A stretch of 64,000 nt of DNA from assembly GCA_026705345.1 (NCBI GenBank), contig JAPPAV010000140.1, forward strand, positions 153,077 through 217,076. The letters are read 5' to 3'. The notes beneath the pieces were generated by a model. That model was not told the origin of the DNA, did no database searches, and saw only the letters and a program-made list of their open reading frames with translations. This document shows, in pieces, positions 7,811 through 15,692 of this stretch (positions are counted from its first letter, which is position 1; each line of letters opens with the position of its first letter). Source of the stretch: Gammaproteobacteria bacterium. Its GTDB lineage: Bacteria; Pseudomonadota; Gammaproteobacteria; Pseudomonadales; Azotimanducaceae. The position numbers and the translations under genes are program-made.

Positions 7811-9805
7811 GTGTCCGATAGCCAAGAGCGCGTACGCCAAGCGCAATACCTCCTGAGCCAGGGCGCACCCGCCCGGGCCGCCCAGTTGATGGGCGACGTG
7901 CTGACCGACGAACCGGACAACATCGAGGCCGCCTACGCGCTGGCGGTCGCCCAGCGACATCAACACGCGTGGACCGACGCACTCGACACGCTCACCGGGG
8001 TTCTCCGTCGCAAGCCGAACTTCGGACGCGCCCACCAGGAGGTCGGCTACAACCACATCGCCATGCAGAACTTTCCTCGCGCCGGCGCGGCATTCGAGCG
8101 CGCGGTCAACAACGACCCCTCGCTTGTAAACAGCTGGAAATGCCTCGCCAAGCTGTACCAGGACAGCGGCAACGCGAAACGATTCGCCACTGTCTCCGAT
8201 CAGCTTGTATTCCTCGAGTCTCTGCCCGCCGAACTGCTGACCGTCATCAGCTACCTGTCCGACGACCGCCTGGGCGACGCCGAGCGGGCGTGTAAGCACT
8301 TCCTACGGGAAAACAAGACCCACGCCGAGGGCATGCGGCTACTCGCCGAGATCGCGACACGGAACAAGACCTACGACGAGGCCGAGTTCCTGCTCGAGAG
8401 CTGCGTCGAATTCCATCCGGCGCACAAGAACGCGCGCATCCAGTACGTCAACATCCTCATGCGGGTGCAGAAGTTCGCCAAGGCGTTTGATGAAGCCCAA
8501 CGGCTTCTCGACGACCATCCCGAAGACACCGAGCACATCCGCGCGCTCTACGCCTCCGCCAGCGCCGGGATCGGGAGAAACAGTCAGGCTGTCGACAGCT
8601 ACGAACTGCTGATGCGCGAGCACCCCGACAACCACATCTTTCCGGTGTCACTGGCCCATGTATTGAAGGCCGACGGCGAATTCGACAGGGCGGTTGAGCA
8701 CTATCGCAAGGCGTATCGGATCAAGCCCGATCATGGGGATGCGTACTGGAGCCTCGCGAACACCAAATCCTACGAGTTCACGGGCGACGAACTGTCCCGC
8801 ATGGAGTCCCTGGCGGCAGACCCGGACACCGACGAGTCCGATCGAATCCAGGTCTGCTTCGCCCTGGGCGACGCGTACGAACGTCGGGGCGACCACGAGC
8901 CCTCGTTCCGCTACTACAGCCAAGGCAATGCGCTCAAACAGCCCCACACCTATCACAGCGCCAAGCATCTACAACTACGGATCGACAGCCAGATCGAAGT
9001 CTGTACCCGGGAACTCTTCGAATCCAAGCCGGGCGTCGGCTGCCCCGCCCCCGACCCGATCTTCATAGTCGGCCTGCCCCGTGCCGGTTCGACGCTCCTC
9101 GAACAGATCCTGTCATCCCACTCCCAGGTGGACGGCACGATGGAATTGCACAACATCCTGAACCTCGCCAAGCGTCTTCGCGGGCGCGACGAGCCGGGCG
9201 GGAAACCCCGCTATCCGGCGATACTCGCCGAGTTGGAGGACGGCTTCTTCCACCGCTTCGGGGAGCAGTTCATCGACGACACCCGGGCGTACCGGGGCGA
9301 CTCGGCGTTCTTCATCGACAAGATGCCGAACAATTTCTTCCACATCGGCCTCATCCGCCTGATCCTGCCCAACGCCAAGGTCATCGACGCCCGCCGGCAT
9401 CCCATGGCGTGCTGCTTCAGCGGCTACAAGCAGCTGTTCGGCGAAGGCCAGGAGTTCTCCTACGGCCTAGAGGAGATCGGCAACTACTACCGGCAGTACG
9501 TGAAGCTCATGGACCACTGGGACGAGGCACTGCCGAGGTTCGTGCTGCGCGTCCAGCACGAGGACGTCGTCGACGACCTCGAAGGCCAGGTTCGACGGAT
9601 TCTCGAGTTCTGCAGTCTGCCCTTCGAACAGGCGTGTATCGACTACCACCAAACCGAGCGCAGTATCCGCACGCCGAGTTCCGAACAGGTACGCCAGCCG
9701 ATCTTCCGCACGAGCCTCGAGCAGTGGCGAAACTACGAGCCTTGGCTGGGTCCCTTGAAGGACGCCTTGGGCCCCGAAATCCGAGAACGCTACGGAGTCG
9801 CGTAG
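7811..9805 (+). CDS. TPR-repeat sulfotransferase
   Basis: A protein of about 664 residues with roughly ten N-terminal tetratricopeptide repeats (for example AHQEVGYNHIAMQNFPRAGAAFERAVNNDP and AYWSLANTKSYEF) and a C-terminal sulfotransferase domain from about residue 415. The PAPS-binding 5' loop is FIVGLPRAGSTLLEQIL, and the 3'-phosphate site is around VIDARRHPMACCFS. Such enzymes transfer sulfate from PAPS, with the TPR part presumably holding the acceptor. I chose the GTG at 7811 because the frame's earlier start at 7739 overlaps the terminator of the preceding gene. The TAG stop (9803-9805) lies inside a dispersed repeat beginning CGTAGGGG. The acceptor is unknown; a surface or secreted molecule is plausible from the neighbouring TonB receptor. 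Confidence 0.9.
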   Translation: MSDSQERVRQAQYLLSQGAPARAAQLMGDVLTDEPDNIEAAYALAVAQRHQHAWTDALDTLTGVLRRKPNFGRAHQEVGYNHIAMQNFPRAGAAFERAVNNDPSLVNSWKCLAKLYQDSGNAKRFATVSDQLVFLESLPAELLTVISYLSDDRLGDAERACKHFLRENKTHAEGMRLLAEIATRNKTYDEAEFLLESCVEFHPAHKNARIQYVNILMRVQKFAKAFDEAQRLLDDHPEDTEHIRALYASASAGIGRNSQAVDSYELLMREHPDNHIFPVSLAHVLKADGEFDRAVEHYRKAYRIKPDHGDAYWSLANTKSYEFTGDELSRMESLAADPDTDESDRIQVCFALGDAYERRGDHEPSFRYYSQGNALKQPHTYHSAKHLQLRIDSQIEVCTRELFESKPGVGCPAPDPIFIVGLPRAGSTLLEQILSSHSQVDGTMELHNILNLAKRLRGRDEPGGKPRYPAILAELEDGFFHRFGEQFIDDTRAYRGDSAFFIDKMPNNFFHIGLIRLILPNAKVIDARRHPMACCFSGYKQLFGEGQEFSYGLEEIGNYYRQYVKLMDHWDEALPRFVLRVQHEDVVDDLEGQVRRILEFCSLPFEQACIDYHQTERSIRTPSSEQVRQPIFRTSLEQWRNYEPWLGPLKDALGPEIRERYGVA

Positions 9806-9906
9806 GGGCGACGCTATCGCGCCCCTAGGGCGCGCCGTCGCCCGCACTCCGGTTGCACACGCCTTCGGTCAAATGGGAACGGGACGCCACAAGGGCGTCC
9901 CCTACG
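9801..9906. repeat. CGTAGGGG-bounded intergenic palindromic repeat, copy 1
   Basis: A 106-bp element with inverted ends CGTAGGGG (9801-9808) and CCCCTACG (9899-9906). It holds two hairpins: one around 9806-9836, and one at 9881-9904 formed by GGGACGCC and GGCGTCCC arms around ACAAG. The 26-base right end is identical to 15667-15692. It sits between the convergent TPR-sulfotransferase and cytochrome c genes and provides the former's TAG stop. Confidence 0.8.
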
Positions 9907-9933
9907 AGCGTGGGCCAATAAAGGCTTCCGGGG

Positions 9934-10275
9934 TCAAGGACAAGGCGATAGCGACGCGTAGTACGCGGCTAGGTCCGCGGCATCCTGGTCCGTCAGGTTC
10001 GCGACGAACGGCTGCATCGTCGCTTCGACCCGCACGCCGTCCCGAAACTCCTTGATCTGCTTGGCGAGATACGCTTCCTGCTGTCCTGCAAGGCTTGGCC
10101 AGAGCGGGTTGACGCTGATGCCCTTGGGACCGTGGCATGCAGCGCATACGGCGGCCTTCGTCGCACCGTCAGCCTTGTTCCCGACCGGCTCCGCGCCAAT
10201 GGCAATAGCCGCGACGACAACGAGCAGCGAGGCGATCGCTCCGGATGTCGAAAGCACGGACAGGCGATTTCCCAT
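9934..10275 (-). CDS. Small class I cytochrome c
   Basis: A 113-residue exported monohaem cytochrome c. It has an N-terminal signal segment (LSVLSTSGAIASLLVVVAAIAIGAEP), a CAACH haem-binding site near residue 42, the PLWPSLAGQQEAYLAKQIKEFRDG helix typical of c4/c553-type cytochromes, and a probable Met axial ligand in TMQPFVANL. The ATG at 10275 has GAGGAGG about 5 nt upstream; an earlier in-frame start at 10329 has no such site. The gene follows norB by 28 nt on the same strand, so it is probably cotranscribed with norCB and may deliver electrons to the nitric oxide reductase. That role is inferred from position; other periplasmic oxidoreductases could be its partner. Confidence 0.88.
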   Translation of the reverse strand: MGNRLSVLSTSGAIASLLVVVAAIAIGAEPVGNKADGATKAAVCAACHGPKGISVNPLWPSLAGQQEAYLAKQIKEFRDGVRVEATMQPFVANLTDQDAADLAAYYASLSPCP

Positions 10276-10303
10276 GACAGCCTCCTCAAACGACGGCGCG
10301 ATG

Positions 10304-11803
10304 CTAACCGACGTGGGGCCCTGGTGCATGGACTTCCTTCGCGGGACGCGTCTCGCCGCGGCCGATGGTCAGGAAATCCCAAAGCAGCAGCACCAGCCCC
10401 ACCGTCATCACGACGCCGAAGATCATCCGCCACTGCATGCCCTGGACGAACCACGGCTGGGTCTGGCCTTCGAAATAGGCGGCCCACGTCGAACCGCCGA
10501 TGGCGCGTTCGATGAACGACTGCTCGTAGCCGGCGATGAGCAGCGCAATGGTCATGCCGAGCATCCCGACGTTGAGAAGGGCGAGCGACCACTTCCACTT
10601 CCAGCCGCGATCAGCCAGGTCGCCCGACATCCAGACGTCGCCCCGCCAGCGTTGCAGCGCGATGTAGATGAAGGCGATGACGATCGTTGCGTAGGCACCG
10701 AAGAAGGCGAGATGACCGTGGGACGTCGTCCACTGCGTTCCGTGCGTGTAGAGGTTGATCTGCGGCAGGGTGTGGATGAATCCCCAGACGCCGGCGCCCA
10801 GGAAGTTGCCGAAGGCGTGCGCAATCAGCCAGGCGAGTGCCGGGTGGTTCCTGCTCTGGAAGCTGTGCCGGCCGGCGTCGTAGACCGCATGCACGACCAT
10901 GGCGACCAGCGGGATCGGTTCAAGGGCGGAGAAGAAGCCGCCGATGCCGAGCCAGTACTCCGGCGTGCCGATCCAGAAGTAGTGGTGCCCGAGGCCGAGG
11001 ATGCCGGCCCCGAACATCATCGCGACCTCGATGTAGAGCCAGGTGGTGACGATCTCCCGGCGCGCGCCCAGGGTCTTCATGAGGCCCCAGGCCATGATGC
11101 AACCGACCAGCACCTCCCAGGTCGCCTCGACCCAGAGGTGCACGACCCACCACCACCAGTACTGATCCACGGACAGGTTCGTGGTGTAGAACATGCCGGC
11201 GAGATAGAGCCCGGCCAACGCGATGAGATCGAGCACCAGGGTGCCCGATATGCCGCTCCAGCGACCCTTCATGAAGGTGCCGGCCACGGTGTAGAAGAAC
11301 ACGCCCATGCACACCACGATGCCGATGTCCGCCCAGCGCGGCGCCTCGATGTACTCGCGGCCCTCGTTGATGAACCAGATGCTCATCTTGTTGCCCGGCC
11401 CGACCTGGACGACCAGGTAGACGACGACCACCACGGCGACCGCCGAGGTCAGCACCCAGAAGTTGATGTTCGCGAGCTTCGCGCCCACCAGTTCGACCCC
11501 CGCCTCGTCCTCCACCAGCCAGTAGATCGAGCCGATGAAGCCGTAAAGCATCCACACGATCATGGCGTTGATGTGCACCATGCGGTTGACGTTGAAGTCG
11601 AGGACGCCGTAGAGGAACTCCGGGTAAAGGAACTGCAATCCGGCCAGCAGGCCGAAGAGCATCTGCGCGACGAACAGCACCATCGCGACGAGGAAGTACT
11701 TGAGCGCCAGGCGTTGCCCGGCGGAAAGCGATGACGTCTTGTCGCCTGCTCCAACAGCGTCCAGGGCAGGGCGGACGGGGCTAGCAATCGCAGCTTCGGC
11801 CAT
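10304..11803 (-). CDS. norB: Nitric oxide reductase large subunit NorB (cNOR)
   Basis: Catalytic subunit of cytochrome-c-type nitric oxide reductase, reducing 2 NO to N2O and water in the inner membrane. The 499-residue protein has about 12 transmembrane helices. Haem and FeB ligand motifs are present: NRMVHINAMI (His77), VHLWVEATWE with the conserved glutamate, GLGHHYFW, SALEPIPLV with a second glutamate, and TTSHGHLAFFGAY with two histidines. These glutamates distinguish NOR from haem-copper oxidases. The ATG at 11803 has GGGAGG upstream and starts 2 nt after the norC stop, indicating cotranscription. The usual norQ and norD maturation genes do not follow; a small cytochrome c gene does. 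No nitrite reductase lies in the window, so detoxification of NO is as likely as full denitrification. Confidence 0.96.
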   Translation of the reverse strand: MAEAAIASPVRPALDAVGAGDKTSSLSAGQRLALKYFLVAMVLFVAQMLFGLLAGLQFLYPEFLYGVLDFNVNRMVHINAMIVWMLYGFIGSIYWLVEDEAGVELVGAKLANINFWVLTSAVAVVVVVYLVVQVGPGNKMSIWFINEGREYIEAPRWADIGIVVCMGVFFYTVAGTFMKGRWSGISGTLVLDLIALAGLYLAGMFYTTNLSVDQYWWWWVVHLWVEATWEVLVGCIMAWGLMKTLGARREIVTTWLYIEVAMMFGAGILGLGHHYFWIGTPEYWLGIGGFFSALEPIPLVAMVVHAVYDAGRHSFQSRNHPALAWLIAHAFGNFLGAGVWGFIHTLPQINLYTHGTQWTTSHGHLAFFGAYATIVIAFIYIALQRWRGDVWMSGDLADRGWKWKWSLALLNVGMLGMTIALLIAGYEQSFIERAIGGSTWAAYFEGQTQPWFVQGMQWRMIFGVVMTVGLVLLLWDFLTIGRGETRPAKEVHAPGPHVG

Positions 11804-11805
11804 GA

Positions 11806-12405
11806 CTAGGATCCTCCCTGCGGCAGCGGCTCGAAGCCCTGCGGGAAGCCGTTGGTGTCGACCGCCGACATCCACTTCAGAAACGCGATGACGCCGCGCA
11901 CCTCTTCATCCGTGACACCGAGATCGGGCATGCGCCGGTTCGTGCCGTAGGTCCGCGCATTGGTCTTTGGATCCTTCAGGAACATGGTCATCAGCAGTTC
12001 CCGGGCCTGTTCGTTGCCCCAGCCCGGATCGAGCCAGGCCTTGGTGAGGTCCGGTGCGTAGTAGGCGCCGTTGCCGAGCAGGGTGTGGCAGTTCATGCAG
12101 TTCTTCGCCTGCACAGTGAGTTTGCCGAGATCGACCAGCGCCTTCGCCTCCTCCTCGGTCAGGACCTCGCCGAACAGGGGTGCTTCCTCGCCGATCACCG
12201 GCACCCTCATGTTCCGCTCCTCGTCGAAGACGTAGTCGATGCGGTGGTTGATCACCGAGTAGGCCGGCACGCGGTCCTGTCCCGCCGTGATCGCCGCCAG
12301 CGAATGGAACGTCAGGAGAATCAGCACGAGGAACATGCCCGCAGTCACGAAGATCGCGCACTTGCGCCAGAAGTCCTGGCTCGCCCACCACTCCACGTCA
12401 CTCAT
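11806..12405 (-). CDS. norC: Nitric oxide reductase cytochrome c subunit NorC
   Basis: Membrane-anchored monohaem cytochrome subunit that passes electrons to NorB. The 199-residue protein has one N-terminal transmembrane helix (CAIFVTAGMFLVLILLTFHSL), the haem site NCMNCHTLLGNGAYYAPDL, and the conserved C-terminal IAFLKWMSAVDTNGFP that matches the FLKW-TSKIDTN-W region of known NorC. The segment between helix and haem site is longer than in Pseudomonas NorC (about 150 residues). The ATG at 12405 is preceded by GGGAGG; the upstream 30 codons of the open frame are unlikely to be translated. Its start overlaps the end of a small membrane protein gene by 8 bp, and norB begins 2 nt after its stop. 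Confidence 0.95.
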   Translation of the reverse strand: MSDVEWWASQDFWRKCAIFVTAGMFLVLILLTFHSLAAITAGQDRVPAYSVINHRIDYVFDEERNMRVPVIGEEAPLFGEVLTEEEAKALVDLGKLTVQAKNCMNCHTLLGNGAYYAPDLTKAWLDPGWGNEQARELLMTMFLKDPKTNARTYGTNRRMPDLGVTDEEVRGVIAFLKWMSAVDTNGFPQGFEPLPQGGS

Positions 12406-12730
12406 TTTCGCCTCCCGTTCCAGTGTCGGATTCCGATGATTCGTGGGTCGCCACCGACAACCGCCAGATGGCACGTGGCGCCACGAAGTAGCCAATTAGC
12501 AATACGACGGTGAGAATCGCCCAGGTACCCGTCAGATTCATCGCCCAGGCAAACAGCACCGTAACCGCCACCAAGGCGAGATAGGCGAGATAGGAAAGCG
12601 GACGCAGGATCGCGAGCCCCTTGAGGCGTCCCAGTGCCAGGCAGATCGCGTAGGCCGCGCCGAACAAGACGATGCCTCCCGCCGACAGGGCGGCCACGGC
12701 GATTCTCTGCAGTTCAACGGGGTCGATCAT
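12398..12730 (-). CDS. Small membrane protein preceding norC
   Basis: A 110-residue protein with three hydrophobic segments (around IAVAALSAGGIVLFGAAYAICLA, YLAYLALVAVTVLFAW and ILTVVLLIGYFVAP) and a polar, acidic C-terminal tail. I do not recognise the family. Its last codons overlap the norC start by 8 bp, so it is almost certainly translationally coupled to norC and may help assemble or anchor the reductase, in the way small NorF/NorE-type proteins are thought to. The ATG at 12730 is preferred to a TTG at 12748. It opens the minus-strand nor operon and is divergent from the sulfatase gene with 151 nt between the two starts. Confidence 0.72.
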   Translation of the reverse strand: MIDPVELQRIAVAALSAGGIVLFGAAYAICLALGRLKGLAILRPLSYLAYLALVAVTVLFAWAMNLTGTWAILTVVLLIGYFVAPRAIWRLSVATHESSESDTGTGGENE

Positions 12731-12881
12731 CGAGGTGGCACTCCACAAACCGCACCTTGCCTAGGCCATGGCGACCGTACTCAATTTAGGAAATCGTCCG
12801 GCCGTCGCCCATCCGTAAAGCCCGAAACCGTCGTCAGCGACCACCACTATACTCACCGCAAAATCGGTGAAGAGATGAAAA

Positions 12882-14414
12882 ATGCGCATCCAACGCCTGT
12901 TTCCGCTTCCGATCGTCCTGGCGCTCGCATCGGCGACGGCGCTAGCCGCCGAAAGGCCCAATGTCGTCGTGCTGTTCGTCGACGACCTAGGCTATCGGGA
13001 CATCGGCGTCTACGGCGGACCGGTGGAGACTCCGACACTGGACGCCCTCGCCGCCAACGGCGCCCGGTTCACCGACTTCCATTCCGGCAGCGGTGTCTGC
13101 TCGCCGTCCCGGGCGGTTGTCATGACCGGCAGGCATCACGTTCGGACAGGCGTCTACCATGTGATCAACGACCGCTCCCACGACATGCATCTGCTCGAGC
13201 GCGAAGTCACGCTGGCCGAGTTGCTCAAACCGCATGGCTACGCCACCGCCCACATCGGCAAGTGGCACCTCGGCACGCCGTTCCACGGCCGCGACAAGCC
13301 GACGCCGCACGAACATGGCTTCGACTACTACTTCGCCACCGACAACAACGCCTGGCCGAGTCACAGGAATCCCGTGAACTTCGTGCGCAACGGCACGCGA
13401 GTCGGCCAGATCGAAGGCTATTCCGCCCACATCGCTGTCGACGACGCGATCTCGTGGCTCGACAGCGTCCGGGAGTCGGGACAGCCGTTCTTCCTCAACG
13501 TCTGGTTCCACGAACCCCACGCACCCATCGCCGCCCCGGACGAAATCGTCTCGAAGTACGGCGATCTCGACGATCCCGCGGCGATCTACTCCGGAACGGT
13601 CGACAACACCGACCGCGCCATTGCCCGCCTGGTCGCGAAACTCAAGGAGACCGGCCAGCTCGACAACACGCTGATCGTCTACGCCTCGGACAACGGCAGC
13701 TATCGACAGGATCGGGTCGGCAATCTGCGCGGCAAGAAGGGCTCGAACTTCGAGGGCGGACACCGCGTTCCGGGGATCTTCCATTGGCCGGGCACGATCA
13801 CGTCCGGACTGGTCGAACACGAACCCGCCGGCACGGTGGATCTCCTACCCACCGTCGCCGGCCTGCTCGGCATCGATCCACCCGCCGACGTCCATCTCGA
13901 CGGCACCGACCTGACGCCGTTGCTGACCGGCCGGAAGGAAGCCTTCAGCCGTACCCAGCCGCTGTTCTGGTTCTCGCCGGACGCCGGCGCCGCAGTGCGG
14001 GACGGCAAGTATTCCCTTGTCGCCTACCCCGGCTACCAGTTGCCGAAGGACCGCGAAGGCATGCAAGACCTCTTCGAGCAGGTGAAGGCGGTACTCGAGG
14101 AGACCAACGATCCGGCGCTCACCCACGGCGACCTGTGGACGCAGATGTTCAACGGCTTCGACAACAAGGAGGCCGAACGCATACGCATCCAGTTCATCCG
14201 TTTGAACGAGTTCCGCGAAAGTTGGATACCGACTCTCAAGGCGGGTAGTTTCCGGCAGTTCCAGTTGTTCGACTTGGACCAGGACCTCACGCAGCGGACC
14301 GATGTTTCCCGGGAACGCCCCGAGGTGTTCGAGAAGCTGAAGCAAGCACTGCTTGAGATTCACGCCAGCGTCATGCTCGACGGTCCCGATTGGGGTGCAG
14401 TGGCTGCCGATTAG
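12882..14414 (+). CDS. Periplasmic type I sulfatase (arylsulfatase family)
   Basis: A 510-residue sulfatase that hydrolyses a sulfate ester. It has a cleavable signal peptide (LFPLPIVLALASATALAAE), the calcium-binding VDDLGYRD near residue 33 and the maturation motif C73-S-P-S-R77, in which the cysteine is converted to formylglycine. GKWHLG near residue 126, FHEPHAPI and ASDNGSY complete the active site. No formylglycine-generating enzyme is in this window, so maturation must use one encoded elsewhere. Its stop is inside the ribosome-binding region of the enolase-superfamily gene, 15 nt before that start, so the two form an operon. Probable role: removing sulfate from a sulfated sugar or related compound taken up from outside. 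Confidence 0.93.
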   Translation: MRIQRLFPLPIVLALASATALAAERPNVVVLFVDDLGYRDIGVYGGPVETPTLDALAANGARFTDFHSGSGVCSPSRAVVMTGRHHVRTGVYHVINDRSHDMHLLEREVTLAELLKPHGYATAHIGKWHLGTPFHGRDKPTPHEHGFDYYFATDNNAWPSHRNPVNFVRNGTRVGQIEGYSAHIAVDDAISWLDSVRESGQPFFLNVWFHEPHAPIAAPDEIVSKYGDLDDPAAIYSGTVDNTDRAIARLVAKLKETGQLDNTLIVYASDNGSYRQDRVGNLRGKKGSNFEGGHRVPGIFHWPGTITSGLVEHEPAGTVDLLPTVAGLLGIDPPADVHLDGTDLTPLLTGRKEAFSRTQPLFWFSPDAGAAVRDGKYSLVAYPGYQLPKDREGMQDLFEQVKAVLEETNDPALTHGDLWTQMFNGFDNKEAERIRIQFIRLNEFRESWIPTLKAGSFRQFQLFDLDQDLTQRTDVSRERPEVFEKLKQALLEIHASVMLDGPDWGAVAAD

Positions 14415-14429
14415 GAGAACGCGATCACC

Positions 14430-15563
14430 ATGAGCAGAATCGACCGGATTACCGTTCAGACCTACCGTTACACGCTCGACAACTTGCCGGGTGCCAAGAT
14501 GGAACGGTTCATCGTCACCATCGATACGGACGACGGTCTCTCCGGCAGCTACGCGCCGCATTTCGGCGCCACCGCGCACGCCAAGGCACAGGTCCAGGAG
14601 ATGGCACGGGGTCTCATCGGTATGGACCCGGAACAACGGGAACGTGTTTTCGAGCGGCTGAAGCTCAGTCACCGCCACTACGACAAGTCCGGTATCGCTG
14701 CCATCGACACCGCATTGTGGGATCTCGCCGGCAAGAAATACGGTGTCTCGATCTCACGGCTGCTGGGCGGGTTCCGCGAACGGCTACCCGTCTATGCGAG
14801 CACCACATCGGGACAGCGTGCAGCGGGTGGGCTGGACAGCGTGCAGCGCTACGCCGACTTCGCCGAGTCCTGCCAAGCGGCGGGGATTCCCGCGTTCAAG
14901 ATCCACAGTTTCTTCGACGGCAATCCGAAGACCGAGATCGCCATCATGTCGGCGGTGCGCGAGCGGGTCGGTCAGGACATGAAGCTCATGAACGATCCCG
15001 CATCCTCCTTGAAGTCGTTCATGGATGCCGTGGAGGTCGGCAGGGCCTGCGACGACCTGGGTTTCTTCTGGTACGAGGATCCCTACCGGGATGCTTCGTC
15101 AAGCGCCGTCGCCCACAAGCGGCTGCGAGGTTTCATTCGCACCCCTTTGTTGATCGCGGAACACATTCGAGGGTTCGAGCAGAAGGCCGACTTCGCGCTC
15201 GCAGGCGGCACGGACATCATGCATATCGATCCGGAACTGGATGGCGGCATCACCGGCACCATGAAACTCGCCCACTTCTGCGACGCGATCGGCATGGAGG
15301 TCCAACTGCACACCGCGGGACCCATGCACCGCCACTGCATGGCCGCGATTGCCAACACGCATTTCTATGAACTCGGACTCGTCCGCCCGGACAATCCCGC
15401 CAACCCGCTGCAGCCACCGATCTATGCCGACGACTACGGCGACGAGGTCGGCAACGTCGGGGAGGACGGATGCGTCCCCGTGCCCGCCGGTCCTGGCCTG
15501 GGCGTAACCTACGATGTTGACCGCATCAATAGCGGGGAAGTCGACAGGGTCGAGATTCGCTAG
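14430..15563 (+). CDS. Enolase-superfamily enzyme (mandelate racemase/sugar-acid dehydratase type)
   Basis: A 377-residue enzyme of the mandelate racemase/muconate-lactonising group. It has an N-terminal capping domain and a TIM barrel carrying the metal ligands MLMNDP-type KLMNDPA (Asp), FFWYEDPY (Glu) and LIAEHIRG (Glu), with FKIHSF and a late QLHTAGPMHRH segment around the general bases. These enzymes abstract a proton alpha to a carboxylate, commonly dehydrating sugar acids. The ATG at 14430 has AGGAGA upstream, at the sulfatase stop. Pairing with a sulfatase suggests catabolism of a sugar acid freed from a sulfated glycan or glycoside. The exact substrate cannot be assigned. Confidence 0.85.
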   Translation: MSRIDRITVQTYRYTLDNLPGAKMERFIVTIDTDDGLSGSYAPHFGATAHAKAQVQEMARGLIGMDPEQRERVFERLKLSHRHYDKSGIAAIDTALWDLAGKKYGVSISRLLGGFRERLPVYASTTSGQRAAGGLDSVQRYADFAESCQAAGIPAFKIHSFFDGNPKTEIAIMSAVRERVGQDMKLMNDPASSLKSFMDAVEVGRACDDLGFFWYEDPYRDASSSAVAHKRLRGFIRTPLLIAEHIRGFEQKADFALAGGTDIMHIDPELDGGITGTMKLAHFCDAIGMEVQLHTAGPMHRHCMAAIANTHFYELGLVRPDNPANPLQPPIYADDYGDEVGNVGEDGCVPVPAGPGLGVTYDVDRINSGEVDRVEIR

Positions 15564-15605
15564 CGTTCTTGAACGGTCACAGTCGAGAAAAGTTCCGGGC
15601 GAGTC

Positions 15606-15692
15606 CGTAGGGACGAGGCTTATCCTCGCCCGTGCCGGGTTCCCGTGGCCTCGGTTCGATCGGCGCGGGACGCCACAAGGGCGTCCCCTACG
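15606..15692. repeat. CGTAGGGG-type intergenic palindromic repeat, copy 2
   Basis: An 87-bp element running from CGTAGGGACG to CGTCCCCTACG between two convergent genes. The left hairpin is imperfect (GACGAGGCTTATCCTCGCCC). The right end, 15667-15692, is identical over 26 bases to 9881-9906. The complement of its right border supplies the TAG stop of the PhyH-family gene ending at 15688. Confidence 0.8.

Noticed and set aside
10052..11734. 560-codon plus-strand open frame opposite norB
   Set aside because: It is fully antisense to norB, whose haem and FeB ligands are intact; its product is low-complexity and rich in His, Glu, Asp and Val, as expected from the complement of a G+C-rich membrane-protein gene.
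12731..12881. FNR/NNR-type anaerobic operator before the nor operon
   Set aside because: I looked for TTGAT-N4-ATCAA or close variants in the divergent gap and did not find one.
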